Under the pieces are notes generated by a model. That model was not told where the DNA came from. It searched no databases and saw nothing but the letters and a program-made list of their open reading frames with translations. Positions 28,408 through 36,140 of a DNA stretch of 64,000 nt are shown here, in pieces (positions within the stretch are counted from its first letter, which is position 1; each line of letters starts with the position of its first letter). Source of the stretch: Vibrio anguillarum (lineage in GTDB: Bacteria; Pseudomonadota; Gammaproteobacteria; Enterobacterales; Vibrionaceae); the NCBI RefSeq assembly GCF_001989995.2, contig NZ_JAHGUP010000027.1:124001-188000 (forward strand), written 5' to 3'. Made by a program: the position numbers and the translations under genes.

Positions 28408-28421
28408 ACATTGATTAATGT
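28408..28421. promoter_or_regulatory. Palindrome upstream of the argR leader, possible operator
   Basis: ACATT-GATT-AATGT is a perfect interrupted palindrome with the same 5-4-5 layout as ARG boxes (TGAAT-N4-ATTCA) but different half-sites. It is 55 bases before the small ORF that overlaps argR. Autoregulation is only a guess. The rest of 28224-28475 shows no gene. Confidence 0.3.
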
Positions 28422-28475
28422 TAAGCTACAGGCATCAATAATAATCCCCCACCACTTATAGAGGGGAAAAGAGCA

Positions 28476-28607
28476 ATGCTCAACCGTTGCGCCATTGGCG
28501 TCAAACATAACGTGAACTCACACTCTATGGCTTTGGGAGTGTGCTGGCATGGTAAGGATCACCGATACCCCAGACGCAGTAGCGTGTATAAAAGGAACCG
28601 CCCGTGA
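28476..28607 (+). CDS. Small ORF overlapping the argR start (possible leader peptide)
   Basis: 43 codons starting MLNRCAIGVKHNVNSHSMAL at an ATG with a GAGGGG ribosome-binding site (about 28461-28466, 9 bases spacing). It ends in the tetranucleotide GTGA shared with the argR GTG start, the classic signature of translational coupling. Six codons are Arg, five of them in the last 14 residues before the stop, together with Lys and His. No family is recognised. The DNA also folds into several small hairpins (CGCC-ATT-GGCG at 28490-28500, CACACTC/GAGTGTG at 28519-28543, ACGC-AGTA-GCGT at 28574-28585). A sensing leader peptide is possible; chance ORF is the alternative. Confidence 0.5.
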   Translation: MLNRCAIGVKHNVNSHSMALGVCWHGKDHRYPRRSSVYKRNRP

Positions 28608-29089
28608 ACAGAAAAATCCCCCACGGCGCAATGCAAACCGATGACAAAACGTTAGCTTCCGCTTGTAAAAAAATCCTACAACAACAAAGTTTTGCTAACC
28701 AAAATGAGCTACGACTCAGGCTAATAGAGCTCGGCTATGAGGGCATTAGCCAATCCACTGTGTCACGCTTGCTTTCCCAACTTGGTGTGGTGAAAGTGCA
28801 AAATGCGTGCGGCAAAAAAGTATACTGCATTACGGTCGAAACCGCGCCAGTGCGTGTTGAGTCATCTATCGCCTCACAAATTGAGTTTATCACTCACAAT
28901 CAATCCACTGTGGTGGTAAAAACGCATCCTGGAAGTGCTCAATTGGTCGCACGATTGGTTGATATTGATCCCCACACTGAGATTTTAGGAACGGTCGGTG
29001 GTAATGACACTGTGCTTATTATTCCCAAAGACATCAATAATATTGAAGCGTGTGAAGCGGTGGTGAAAACTCGCCTAGGTGTCGCTTAA
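28604..29089 (+). CDS. argR: Arginine repressor paralogue (ArgR/AhrC family)
   Basis: Arginine-responsive DNA-binding protein. 161 residues from GTG at 28604, chosen because AAAGGAA lies 7 bases upstream; an ATG ten codons inside has no ribosome-binding site. N-terminal winged helix (KKILQQQSFANQNELRLRLIELGYEGISQSTVSRLLSQLGVVKV) and C-terminal oligomerisation/arginine domain (VVVKTHPGSAQLVARLVD, ILGTVGGNDTVLIIP with the GT-x-GxDT arginine-site pattern slightly altered to GGND). The N-terminal extension and divergence from enteric ArgR suggest a second, locus-specific paralogue controlling the arc/pyr region; Vibrio usually keeps another argR near mdh, from memory. Confidence 0.87.
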   Translation: MNRKIPHGAMQTDDKTLASACKKILQQQSFANQNELRLRLIELGYEGISQSTVSRLLSQLGVVKVQNACGKKVYCITVETAPVRVESSIASQIEFITHNQSTVVVKTHPGSAQLVARLVDIDPHTEILGTVGGNDTVLIIPKDINNIEACEAVVKTRLGVA

Positions 29090-29249
29090 CCCCCATCGCC
29101 CAGCCAAGTGAGGTCCACAACCTCACTTGGCTTTTCTCGCTTCACTGCCTCATCAGCGACGATTTTTCCATCACTGTGAAACTTATTGCGCCGAAAAGCG
29201 GTCTGATTGGGTTAAGATGACACTCACCTAATGAAGACTCGATTTTTGT

Positions 29250-31052
29250 ATGCGCCTACTCTTTTCCTTTGTACTGCTAGCTCTGCTGACACTTTCCCAA
29301 CCTGCGTTAGCAGTCTTCGGCAATGACAATCCATTCAATAGTGGTAACAACCTCGGTTTGGCCTCAGCCGACAATCAATTTGTCCCAGTTGACCAAGCGT
29401 TTCCTTTTCATGCCGAGCAGCAAGGTAAGCAGGTCTTCTTAGATTGGCAGGTCAAGCAGGGCTATTACCTCTACCAAGATCGGATCAGTATCAGCGCCGA
29501 AAATGCGCAGCTTGGTGAAATAGAGATGCTCGATGGTCAGCCATATCGTGATGAATTTTTTGGTGATGTAAAGATCTATACTGAACCACTGTTTGTCGAT
29601 GTACCGCTCCTCAGTGCAGCAGCGAACGCCAAATTAATTATCCAGTACCAAGGGTGTGCAAAAGCGGGCTTTTGCTATCCACCAGAAACGCGAATTATCG
29701 ACCTTCAAGCTGTGGCAAGCGATACTCGCTCTGACAACAACACGGCGGCCAATATGGCGAAAAGCGAAACAGCTTCACCAAAAGCGCCCGTGGCTGAACA
29801 AGACGGGCTAGCAAGCCGCCTCGCCGATTCTTGGTGGACACCGCTGCTCTTTTTAGCACTTGGCGTTGGCCTAGCCTTTACACCTTGTGTACTCCCTATG
29901 TACCCGATCCTCACCAGTATCGTGCTTGGTCGTGGTCAACTTTCACCACGGCGCGCGTTGATTTTGTCGTTTATTTACGTGCAAGGTATGGCGCTCACTT
30001 ATACCGTACTTGGCCTAGTCGTCGCTTCGGCTGGGTTACAATTTCAAGCCGCGATACAGCACCCTTATGTACTGATTGGTCTCAGTACCCTATTTGTGCT
30101 ACTCGCCTTGTCGATGTTTGGCGTTTATACCTTGCAACTGCCAAGCAAAGTGCAGACGTGGCTAAACAGCCTGAGTAATAAGCAGCAAGGCGGTAGCAGT
30201 GTTGGTGTGTTTGCCATGGGCGCGATTTCCGGTTTGGTTTGCTCACCGTGCACCACCGCGCCTCTTTCTGGCGCGCTGCTGTATGTCGCGCAAAGTGGCG
30301 ACCTATTCACGGGGGCGATTGCACTGTATGCCTTAGCAATGGGCATGGGGATTCCACTGATCTTGGTCGCCGTATTTGGTAACAAACTACTCCCCAAAGC
30401 CGGTGGCTGGATGGAGAGAGTCAAAACACTGTTTGGCTTTATTTTACTGGCTGCGCCGATATTCTTACTTGAACGCTTATTACCACCAGTGTGGTCAACG
30501 GCGCTCTGGTCCGCGCTTGGGATCGCCGCGTTTGGTTGGCTCTATCATTGTAAAAACAGCTTGCCGTTTGGTGGCTGGAAACAGAGCATGGTTGGCATTA
30601 TTGCGGTATTGGGTCTGTTTGCTTCAGCGCAACCTGCACTAGATGTGTGGTTTAAGCCAGAACAAACCAACCTAGCAAGCCGTAGCCATGTCGAGTTCAT
30701 TCGGGTGAATAATATTGCCGAGCTCAACTTGCAGTTGAGCCAAGCCAAATTAGCAGGTAAACCCGTCATGCTCGATTTCTACGCCGACTGGTGCGTGGCG
30801 TGTAAAGAGTTTGAAAAGTACACTTTCCATCAGCAAGAGGTCGCGCAGAAACTGCAAAACTTTGTGCTATTGCAAGCGGACGTCACCAAAAATCAGCCAC
30901 AAGATATTGAGCTGCTCAAGGCGATGAACGTGCTAGGGTTACCGACGATTGATTTTTGGAATGCGCAAGGTGAACGCGTTTCAAACGCACGTATCAGCGG
31001 TTTTATGCCAGCCGATCGCTTTTTAGCACACCTCATCGCCCATCAGCTTTAA
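29250..31052 (+). CDS. dsbD: Thiol:disulfide interchange protein DsbD
   Basis: Carries electrons from cytoplasmic thioredoxin across the inner membrane to DsbC and DsbG. 600 residues (E. coli 565). Signal peptide ([21 protein letters not shown]), periplasmic alpha domain with the Cys pair in [11 protein letters not shown], eight-segment membrane beta domain with its Cys residues in [14 protein letters not shown] and [13 protein letters not shown], and the thioredoxin-like gamma domain with the CVAC active site in [13 protein letters not shown]. All six redox cysteines are present. Stands alone. A long inverted repeat follows the stop. Confidence 0.96.
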   Translation: MRLLFSFVLLALLTLSQPALAVFGNDNPFNSGNNLGLASADNQFVPVDQAFPFHAEQQGKQVFLDWQVKQGYYLYQDRISISAENAQLGEIEMLDGQPYRDEFFGDVKIYTEPLFVDVPLLSAAANAKLIIQYQGCAKAGFCYPPETRIIDLQAVASDTRSDNNTAANMAKSETASPKAPVAEQDGLASRLADSWWTPLLFLALGVGLAFTPCVLPMYPILTSIVLGRGQLSPRRALILSFIYVQGMALTYTVLGLVVASAGLQFQAAIQHPYVLIGLSTLFVLLALSMFGVYTLQLPSKVQTWLNSLSNKQQGGSSVGVFAMGAISGLVCSPCTTAPLSGALLYVAQSGDLFTGAIALYALAMGMGIPLILVAVFGNKLLPKAGGWMERVKTLFGFILLAAPIFLLERLLPPVWSTALWSALGIAAFGWLYHCKNSLPFGGWKQSMVGIIAVLGLFASAQPALDVWFKPEQTNLASRSHVEFIRVNNIAELNLQLSQAKLAGKPVMLDFYADWCVACKEFEKYTFHQQEVAQKLQNFVLLQADVTKNQPQDIELLKAMNVLGLPTIDFWNAQGERVSNARISGFMPADRFLAHLIAHQL

Positions 31053-31061
31053 GGTTTACCG

Positions 31062-31108
31062 ATTATTGCCGACTGTTTGAGCAAGCCATTGCAACCGTCG
31101 GCAATAAT
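31062..31108. repeat. 12-bp inverted repeat downstream of dsbD
   Basis: ATTATTGCCGAC (31062-31073) and its exact complement GTCGGCAATAAT (31097-31108) with a 23-base spacer, starting 10 bases after the dsbD stop. There is no T-run, so it is not a standard terminator. It may stabilise the 3' end. Confidence 0.75.
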
Positions 31109-31293
31109 AGCGCGTGAACGCCATCACTTCTTCTCGAACCGCCTGACATACACCACTCTCAGATCAGGCTCAGTCACTACTAAGTATCAGACAAAAAGTG
31201 GATACAGTTCAGACTTTTAGCGTATAAAGATTGTTCAGCGAGAGATCGCGGTCAATAATCGATTTAACGACATTGCTAAAAGTGTAAAACGTC

Positions 31294-31923
31294 ATGGATT
31301 CGACCTACACCATCATCATTGCTGACGACCACCCTCTGTTTCGCAATGCGCTATTTCAATCGGTGCATATGGCGATAAGCGGTGCCAATTTATTGGAAGC
31401 GGATTCGCTAGATGCCCTGTTAGCCTTATTAACCAAACAGAGCGATGTGGATTTGCTGCTGTTGGATCTCAAAATGCCAGGCGCAAATGGGATGTCAGGG
31501 CTCATTCACTTGCGAGCCGAATACCCTGATTTACCGATTGTGGTGATTTCAGCCAGTGAAGAGCCTTCGGTAGTAGCGCAAGTAAAAAGCCATGGCGCGT
31601 TTGGCTTTATTCCGAAATCGAGTGACATGCGCGCGCTGATCGCAGCACTCAATCAAGTCCTAGCCGGTGACCCATTTTTCCCTGAAGGGCTAATTGCCAA
31701 TCACGCCGCGTGCAATGATTTAACCAAGAAAATTGCCGCCTTAACCCCGCAACAATACAAAGTATTAGGCATGCTCTCTGATGGGCTACTCAACAAACAA
31801 ATCGCCTATGAGCTTAATGTTTCTGAGGCGACCATCAAAGCGCACATGACGGCTATTTTCCGTAAACTTGGGGTTAAAAACCGCACTCAAGCAGTAATTT
31901 TACTCAATGAGTTGGGCGAGTAG
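31294..31923 (+). CDS. crbR: NarL/LuxR-family response regulator, CrbR-like
   Basis: Predicted transcription activator. 209 residues: receiver domain with DD at 11-12, phosphoacceptor D58 (LLLLDLKMPG), ISASEE and the conserved Lys in FIPKSS; then a LuxR helix-turn-helix (LTPQQYKVLGMLSDGLLNKQIAYELNVSEATIKAHMTAIFRKLGV). Together with the CrbS-like kinase and acs in this window it fits the CrbS/CrbR acetate switch described in V. cholerae. The symbol is by homology and context, not by proof. It meets nhaP2 tail to tail with only four bases between stop codons. Confidence 0.78.
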   Translation: MDSTYTIIIADDHPLFRNALFQSVHMAISGANLLEADSLDALLALLTKQSDVDLLLLDLKMPGANGMSGLIHLRAEYPDLPIVVISASEEPSVVAQVKSHGAFGFIPKSSDMRALIAALNQVLAGDPFFPEGLIANHAACNDLTKKIAALTPQQYKVLGMLSDGLLNKQIAYELNVSEATIKAHMTAIFRKLGVKNRTQAVILLNELGE

Positions 31924-31935
31924 TCGGCTACTCGC
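31916..31935. terminator. Hairpin built from the stop codons of convergent crbR and nhaP2
   Basis: GCGAGTAG (31916-31923) and CTACTCGC (31928-31935) form a perfect 8-bp inverted repeat around TCGG. Each arm is the last Glu codon plus TAG stop of one of the two convergent genes, so both genes end in the same eight bases. No T-run follows on either strand. It may be a compact shared 3' boundary hairpin, but termination is inferred. Confidence 0.6.
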
Positions 31936-33673
31936 TCGCTTCATCTAACGTTTCTTCTAAAGGTAATCGCAAGCCGACTTTGGTTGCTTGCCAATCGGCC
32001 ACATCCGCTACCACCAGATACAGACCTTGCCATTCAAAATGGTCACCCAGTACTTGTGTGGCTCCGAGCTCTTGGATCAGCAAATCGTTGAGCGTCATCT
32101 CTTGATTGAGGTGCTCAATCGTCAAACCATAGTAGGCTGCGACATCAACGAGTTTTGCATCCACATCCAAAAAGAAGTCACCAAAGAAGCGCTCTAACGA
32201 GGCTTTTTCTGGCGCTTCACTAAATAGGTTGCTCAGTGATTCGAGATCTTTCTCCTGTGCTAACACGCACAAGACATCGCCCTCTTGCAACTTAGTGCTG
32301 CCCGATGGGTGAAGCAGTTGCTCGTCACGAAACACGGCGGTAATACGTGTTCCTTCAGGCATAGAGAGGTTGCGTAATGGCTCACCAATACACCATTTAT
32401 CTTGTTTGAGTTTATAGACCAACATTTCCCATTCGCTGCACGGGTATATCTCAACACCGGTACGTGAAATTGGCTCAGGTTTGGGCGGTAGTTCAACGCG
32501 AGCCAAAGCGGCCGCTTTCATCAAGGTTCCCCCTTGCACCACTAGCGACACCATCACCACGAAGAAGGCTAAGTTGAAATAGAGCTGCGCATTCGGCAAA
32601 CCGGCCATCATTGGGAAAACCGCTAAAATAATGGGTACAGCGCCGCGCAGTCCAACCCAAGAGATAAACCACTTTTCACGCGCAGTAAATGCTTTGAATG
32701 GCAATAAACCAATCCATACAGAAATGGGGCGCGCAAACAAAATCATACCAAAGGCGAGCGCAAAGCCCGGCACCGCAATGGTCAGCAATTCAGAAGGTGT
32801 GACCAATAACCCAAGCACCAAGAACATGCCAATTTGGCTAAGCCACGTCATCCCATCCAGTACGTTCAAAATGGAATAGCGGCAACGAGTCGGTTTATTG
32901 CCCAGTAATAAACCCGTCAAGTAGATGGATAAAATACCACTGCCGCCGAGTGAATTGGACAGCGCAAAGATAATCAAACCGCCACTGATGGCCAAAATGG
33001 AGTAGAGCCCTTCTGGAAGTTGATTGCTATTAATCAGCTTCCAGAGCAGCCAACCTCCGGCTAATCCAAATAAAGCCCCGAGGCCAAATTGCTGGATAAA
33101 ACTCAGCAGCAAGAATCCTGCGCTGAGATCATCGCCTTGGCTACCCAGTACCGCAATTAATGTCACGGTTAAAAACACCGCCATTGGATCGTTAGTGCCC
33201 GATTCAATCTCTAACGTTGAACCGACGCGCTCATTCAAGCTTCGTCCTTTCAGCAGAGAAAAAACCGCCGCCGCATCGGTTGAGCCGACAATCGCACCAA
33301 CCAATAGGCCTTGTAGCAACTCCAAATTAAACAGCCATGCAGCCATTAACCCCGTTAGCATAGTGGTAATTGCTACCCCAATCGTCGCTAATGAGACTGA
33401 CGGCCAAAAGGCAATCCGAAAACTGGCAACGCGGGTACGCATGCCGCCATCCAATAAAATGATAGCGAGCGCTAAGTTACTGACTAAATAAGCAATCGGA
33501 TAATTATCAAATAAGATGCCACCGGGGCCATCCTCCCCAGCCAACATACCCACCAATAAAAAAACGAGCAGAATAGGAATTCCTAACTTAGAAGAGACTG
33601 GACTTAACAACACACTTAATGCAATCAGCAAAGCACCTACGAGAAAAAAACCATTGATAGCGATTGCATCCAT
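31928..33673 (-). CDS. nhaP2: K+(Na+)/H+ antiporter NhaP2 (CPA1 family)
   Basis: Inner-membrane cation/proton antiporter, in V. cholerae shown to exchange K+ and to protect at low pH. 581 residues (E. coli CvrA 578). About 12-13 membrane segments, with the transport motif GTNDPMAVF near residue 160 and [21 protein letters not shown] before it. A cytoplasmic C-terminal TrkA-C-like domain begins around 395 ([58 protein letters not shown]). An AAGGAAGGA ribosome-binding site precedes the ATG. Divergent from the symporter genes. Confidence 0.93.
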   Translation of the reverse strand: MDAIAINGFFLVGALLIALSVLLSPVSSKLGIPILLVFLLVGMLAGEDGPGGILFDNYPIAYLVSNLALAIILLDGGMRTRVASFRIAFWPSVSLATIGVAITTMLTGLMAAWLFNLELLQGLLVGAIVGSTDAAAVFSLLKGRSLNERVGSTLEIESGTNDPMAVFLTVTLIAVLGSQGDDLSAGFLLLSFIQQFGLGALFGLAGGWLLWKLINSNQLPEGLYSILAISGGLIIFALSNSLGGSGILSIYLTGLLLGNKPTRCRYSILNVLDGMTWLSQIGMFLVLGLLVTPSELLTIAVPGFALAFGMILFARPISVWIGLLPFKAFTAREKWFISWVGLRGAVPIILAVFPMMAGLPNAQLYFNLAFFVVMVSLVVQGGTLMKAAALARVELPPKPEPISRTGVEIYPCSEWEMLVYKLKQDKWCIGEPLRNLSMPEGTRITAVFRDEQLLHPSGSTKLQEGDVLCVLAQEKDLESLSNLFSEAPEKASLERFFGDFFLDVDAKLVDVAAYYGLTIEHLNQEMTLNDLLIQELGATQVLGDHFEWQGLYLVVADVADWQATKVGLRLPLEETLDEASE

Positions 33674-34060
33674 ATTCCTTCCTTATTGATTTAATTATTA
33701 TTGATTGAGTAACCAACATAAATTCGCGTTCCATTGTGCCTTAGTTTAATCCGTTTTTAAGACAACTTTATGTAAACATTGATCGTTTTTATCGCGGCAT
33801 GAATAACCAACCACATAAAAAATCGTTAACTCGCCATGAGCGATTTTCCAATCAAGAGCTTATGATCTTATACTTTTGGCTAATTTAACATTTTCTCAAC
33901 ATAAGAAAGACCTTCAAAACTGAGGAATTTCAATTAGTTACAATGAATTGGAAAAAACAACCTCCCGACTAAAGTTGCACAGACCCACCACCCTTTCACT
34001 GCTATCTTAATTTCGTAACATTAAATTAACACTACGATATGCAAACCGAAGGAGAAGGTC
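33674..34060. other. nhaP2 / symporter divergent intergenic region
   Basis: 387 bases, A+T-rich, no ORF of note. It must carry both promoters. A block at 33967-33998 (GACT...AGTT...CCCTTTCA) resembles one at the same distance before acs. A TATCTT stretch at about 34003 could be the symporter -10. GGAGAAGG precedes the DUF4212 gene. Confidence 0.5.
33967..33998 (+). promoter_or_regulatory. Candidate shared acetate-regulon promoter block (symporter copy)
   Basis: GACTAAAGTTGCACAGACC followed by CCTTTCA, ending 62 bases before the DUF4212 start. The acs leader has GACTGACAGTTACCCACATA followed by CCTTTCA, ending 57 bases before its start. The common core is GACT-AGTT-C-CA-CCTTTCA. The similarity was noted by eye and its role as a CrbR site is a hypothesis. 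Confidence 0.3.
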
Positions 34061-34327
34061 ATGGCGTTCCAATCAACCGAACATGCTCAAGCCTACTGGA
34101 AGGAAAACTTGGGAATTATGGGCTCACTGCTGGCAGTGTGGTTCTTGGTATCATATGGTGCAGGCGTTCTTTTCGTCGACGCACTTAATACGATTCATTT
34201 AGGCGGGTTCAAACTAGGGTTCTGGTTCGCACAACAAGGGTCCATCTATACCTTTGTCGCCTTGATCTTTATTTACGTTGTGCGCATGAATGCGCTCGAC
34301 AAGAAATACAACGTGCAGGAAGACTAA
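34061..34327 (+). CDS. Sodium:solute symporter small subunit (DUF4212)
   Basis: 88-residue membrane protein with two hydrophobic segments (LLAVWFLVSYGAGVLFV and GSIYTFVALIFIYVVRM) and a family start WKENLGIMGSLL. This family is always found directly before a large SSS-type symporter of the VC_2705 subfamily and is thought to be its small subunit. Strong GGAGAAGG ribosome-binding site. The next gene starts 12 bases after its stop, so they form one operon. Confidence 0.9.
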   Translation: MAFQSTEHAQAYWKENLGIMGSLLAVWFLVSYGAGVLFVDALNTIHLGGFKLGFWFAQQGSIYTFVALIFIYVVRMNALDKKYNVQED

Positions 34328-34339
34328 GAGGTTTACGAA

Positions 34340-36043
34340 ATGGATATTCAAACTTGGACGTTTATTCTGGTCGGTATTACGTTTGCACTCTATATCGGCA
34401 TTGCCATTTGGGCCCGTGCAGGATCGACCAGTGAATTCTATGTTGCTGGCGGTGGTGTTCACCCTGTTGCTAACGGCATGGCAACCGCAGCGGACTGGAT
34501 GTCAGCCGCTTCGTTTATCTCAATGGCGGGTATCATCTCGTTCATTGGCTATGATGGTACCGTGTACTTGATGGGCTGGACAGGCGGCTATGTGTTATTG
34601 GCACTTTGCCTTGCACCTTACTTGCGTAAATTTGGCCAGTTCACCGTGCCAGATTTTATCGGTGAGCGATACTACTCAAAGACCGCGCGTATGGTGGCGG
34701 TATTTTGCGCCATCTTTATCTCGTTTACTTATGTTGCGGGGCAAATGCGCGGCGTCGGCGTGGTATTCTCTCGCTTCCTCGAAGTAGATATTAACGTTGG
34801 TATCGTCATCGGTATGGGGATCGTGTTTTTCTATGCGGTACTCGGTGGCATGAAAGGCATCACTTATACGCAAGTTGCACAGTTCTGCGTGCTCATTTTC
34901 GCCTTCCTTGTTCCCGCCATTTTCACCTCGATCATGATGACAGGCAACCCTCTGCCACAGATTGGTATGGGCTCAACCATTACTGGTACCGATGTTTACC
35001 TACTCGATAAACTCGATGGCTTAACTCAAGAGCTCGGCTTCACCGCTTATACCGAAGGCAACAAGAGCAAGGTTGACGTGTTCTTTATCTGCGCAGCCTT
35101 GATGGTGGGTACTGCTGGTCTTCCTCACGTCATTATTCGCTTCTTCACTGTGCCTAAAGTGCGTGATGCGCGTATCTCTGCGGGTTGGGCATTGCTGTTC
35201 ATCTCTTTGCTATACACCACAGCGCCAGGTGTTGCTGCTTTTGCTCGCGTGAACATGATTGAGACCATTAATGGCCCAGACATGCAAGGCGTACCCGCAA
35301 CAGACGCGCCTACTTGGTTTAAAAACTGGGAGAATACTGGCCTTGTAAGCTGGAAAGATAAGAACAACGACGGTCGTATGTTTTACTCCGGCGATGAGCG
35401 CAACGAGATGAACATTAACCGTGACATCATCGTATTGGCGTCTCCTGAATTGGCAAAACTGCCAAACTGGGTGGTTGGCTTACTCGCCGCTGGGGGTTTA
35501 GCTGCTGCGCTTTCGACAGCTGCAGGTCTTTTATTGGTTATCTCGACGTCAATTTCTCACGACTTATTGAAGAAAGGCTTCAAACCAAACATGACCGATA
35601 AACAAGAGCTGTTAGCCGCACGCTTAGCCGCCATCATTGCGATTGTGGGTGCTGGTTACCTAGGCATTAACCCACCGGGGTTTGTGGCTCAGGTGGTAGC
35701 GTTTGCCTTCGGCTTGGCAGCCGCCTCCTTCTTCCCGGCCATTATTTTGGGCATCTTCTACAAGAAGATGAATAAAGAAGGCGCGATCGCGGGCATGGTC
35801 GCAGGGATTATCTTTACTGCAACCTACATCATCTACTTCAAATTCATTAACCCGGCAGCCAGCACGCCAGATAACTGGTTGTTTGGTATCAGCCCTGAAG
35901 GCATTGGTACGTTAGGTATGTGTTTGAACTTCGTGGTATCGATTGTGGTGAATAAATTTACCGCAGAAGTTCCAACCGAAGTGCAAGAAATGGTGGAATC
36001 AATCCGCTTCCCGAAAGGCGCGGGGCAAGCTCACGACCACTAA
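34340..36043 (+). CDS. Sodium:solute symporter large subunit (SSS family, VC_2705 type; likely acetate or other carboxylate)
   Basis: Na+-coupled transporter of 567 residues with about 13 membrane segments. SSS features: EFYVAGGGVHPVANGMATAADWMSAASFISMAG (substrate/Na+ region), FGQFTVPDFIGERYYSK, YVAGQMRGVGVVFSRF, GGLAAALSTAAGLLLVISTSISHDLL. Related to ActP acetate permeases. Proximity to CrbR-like, CrbS-like and Acs suggests acetate or a related monocarboxylate, but the substrate cannot be read from sequence. Paired with the DUF4212 gene just upstream. A 14-bp perfect hairpin separates it from the convergent crbS. Confidence 0.88.
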   Translation: MDIQTWTFILVGITFALYIGIAIWARAGSTSEFYVAGGGVHPVANGMATAADWMSAASFISMAGIISFIGYDGTVYLMGWTGGYVLLALCLAPYLRKFGQFTVPDFIGERYYSKTARMVAVFCAIFISFTYVAGQMRGVGVVFSRFLEVDINVGIVIGMGIVFFYAVLGGMKGITYTQVAQFCVLIFAFLVPAIFTSIMMTGNPLPQIGMGSTITGTDVYLLDKLDGLTQELGFTAYTEGNKSKVDVFFICAALMVGTAGLPHVIIRFFTVPKVRDARISAGWALLFISLLYTTAPGVAAFARVNMIETINGPDMQGVPATDAPTWFKNWENTGLVSWKDKNNDGRMFYSGDERNEMNINRDIIVLASPELAKLPNWVVGLLAAGGLAAALSTAAGLLLVISTSISHDLLKKGFKPNMTDKQELLAARLAAIIAIVGAGYLGINPPGFVAQVVAFAFGLAAASFFPAIILGIFYKKMNKEGAIAGMVAGIIFTATYIIYFKFINPAASTPDNWLFGISPEGIGTLGMCLNFVVSIVVNKFTAEVPTEVQEMVESIRFPKGAGQAHDH

Positions 36044-36100
36044 TCTTCACCTGCGAGCGTCATGCTCGATGTTCGCTCCGCAGTGAAGTGTGATAACAAC

Positions 36101-36132
36101 CATAAAGCCGATGCCCACGCATCGGCTTTATG
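36101..36132. terminator. Hairpin between convergent symporter and crbS genes
   Basis: Perfect 14-bp stem CATAAAGCCGATGC / GCATCGGCTTTATG with a CCAC loop, 8 bases after the crbS stop on the minus strand. It is very stable, but lacks a long T-run on either side, so it is a probable bidirectional terminator or 3'-end stabiliser. Confidence 0.78.
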
Positions 36133-36140
36133 CTGCATGC

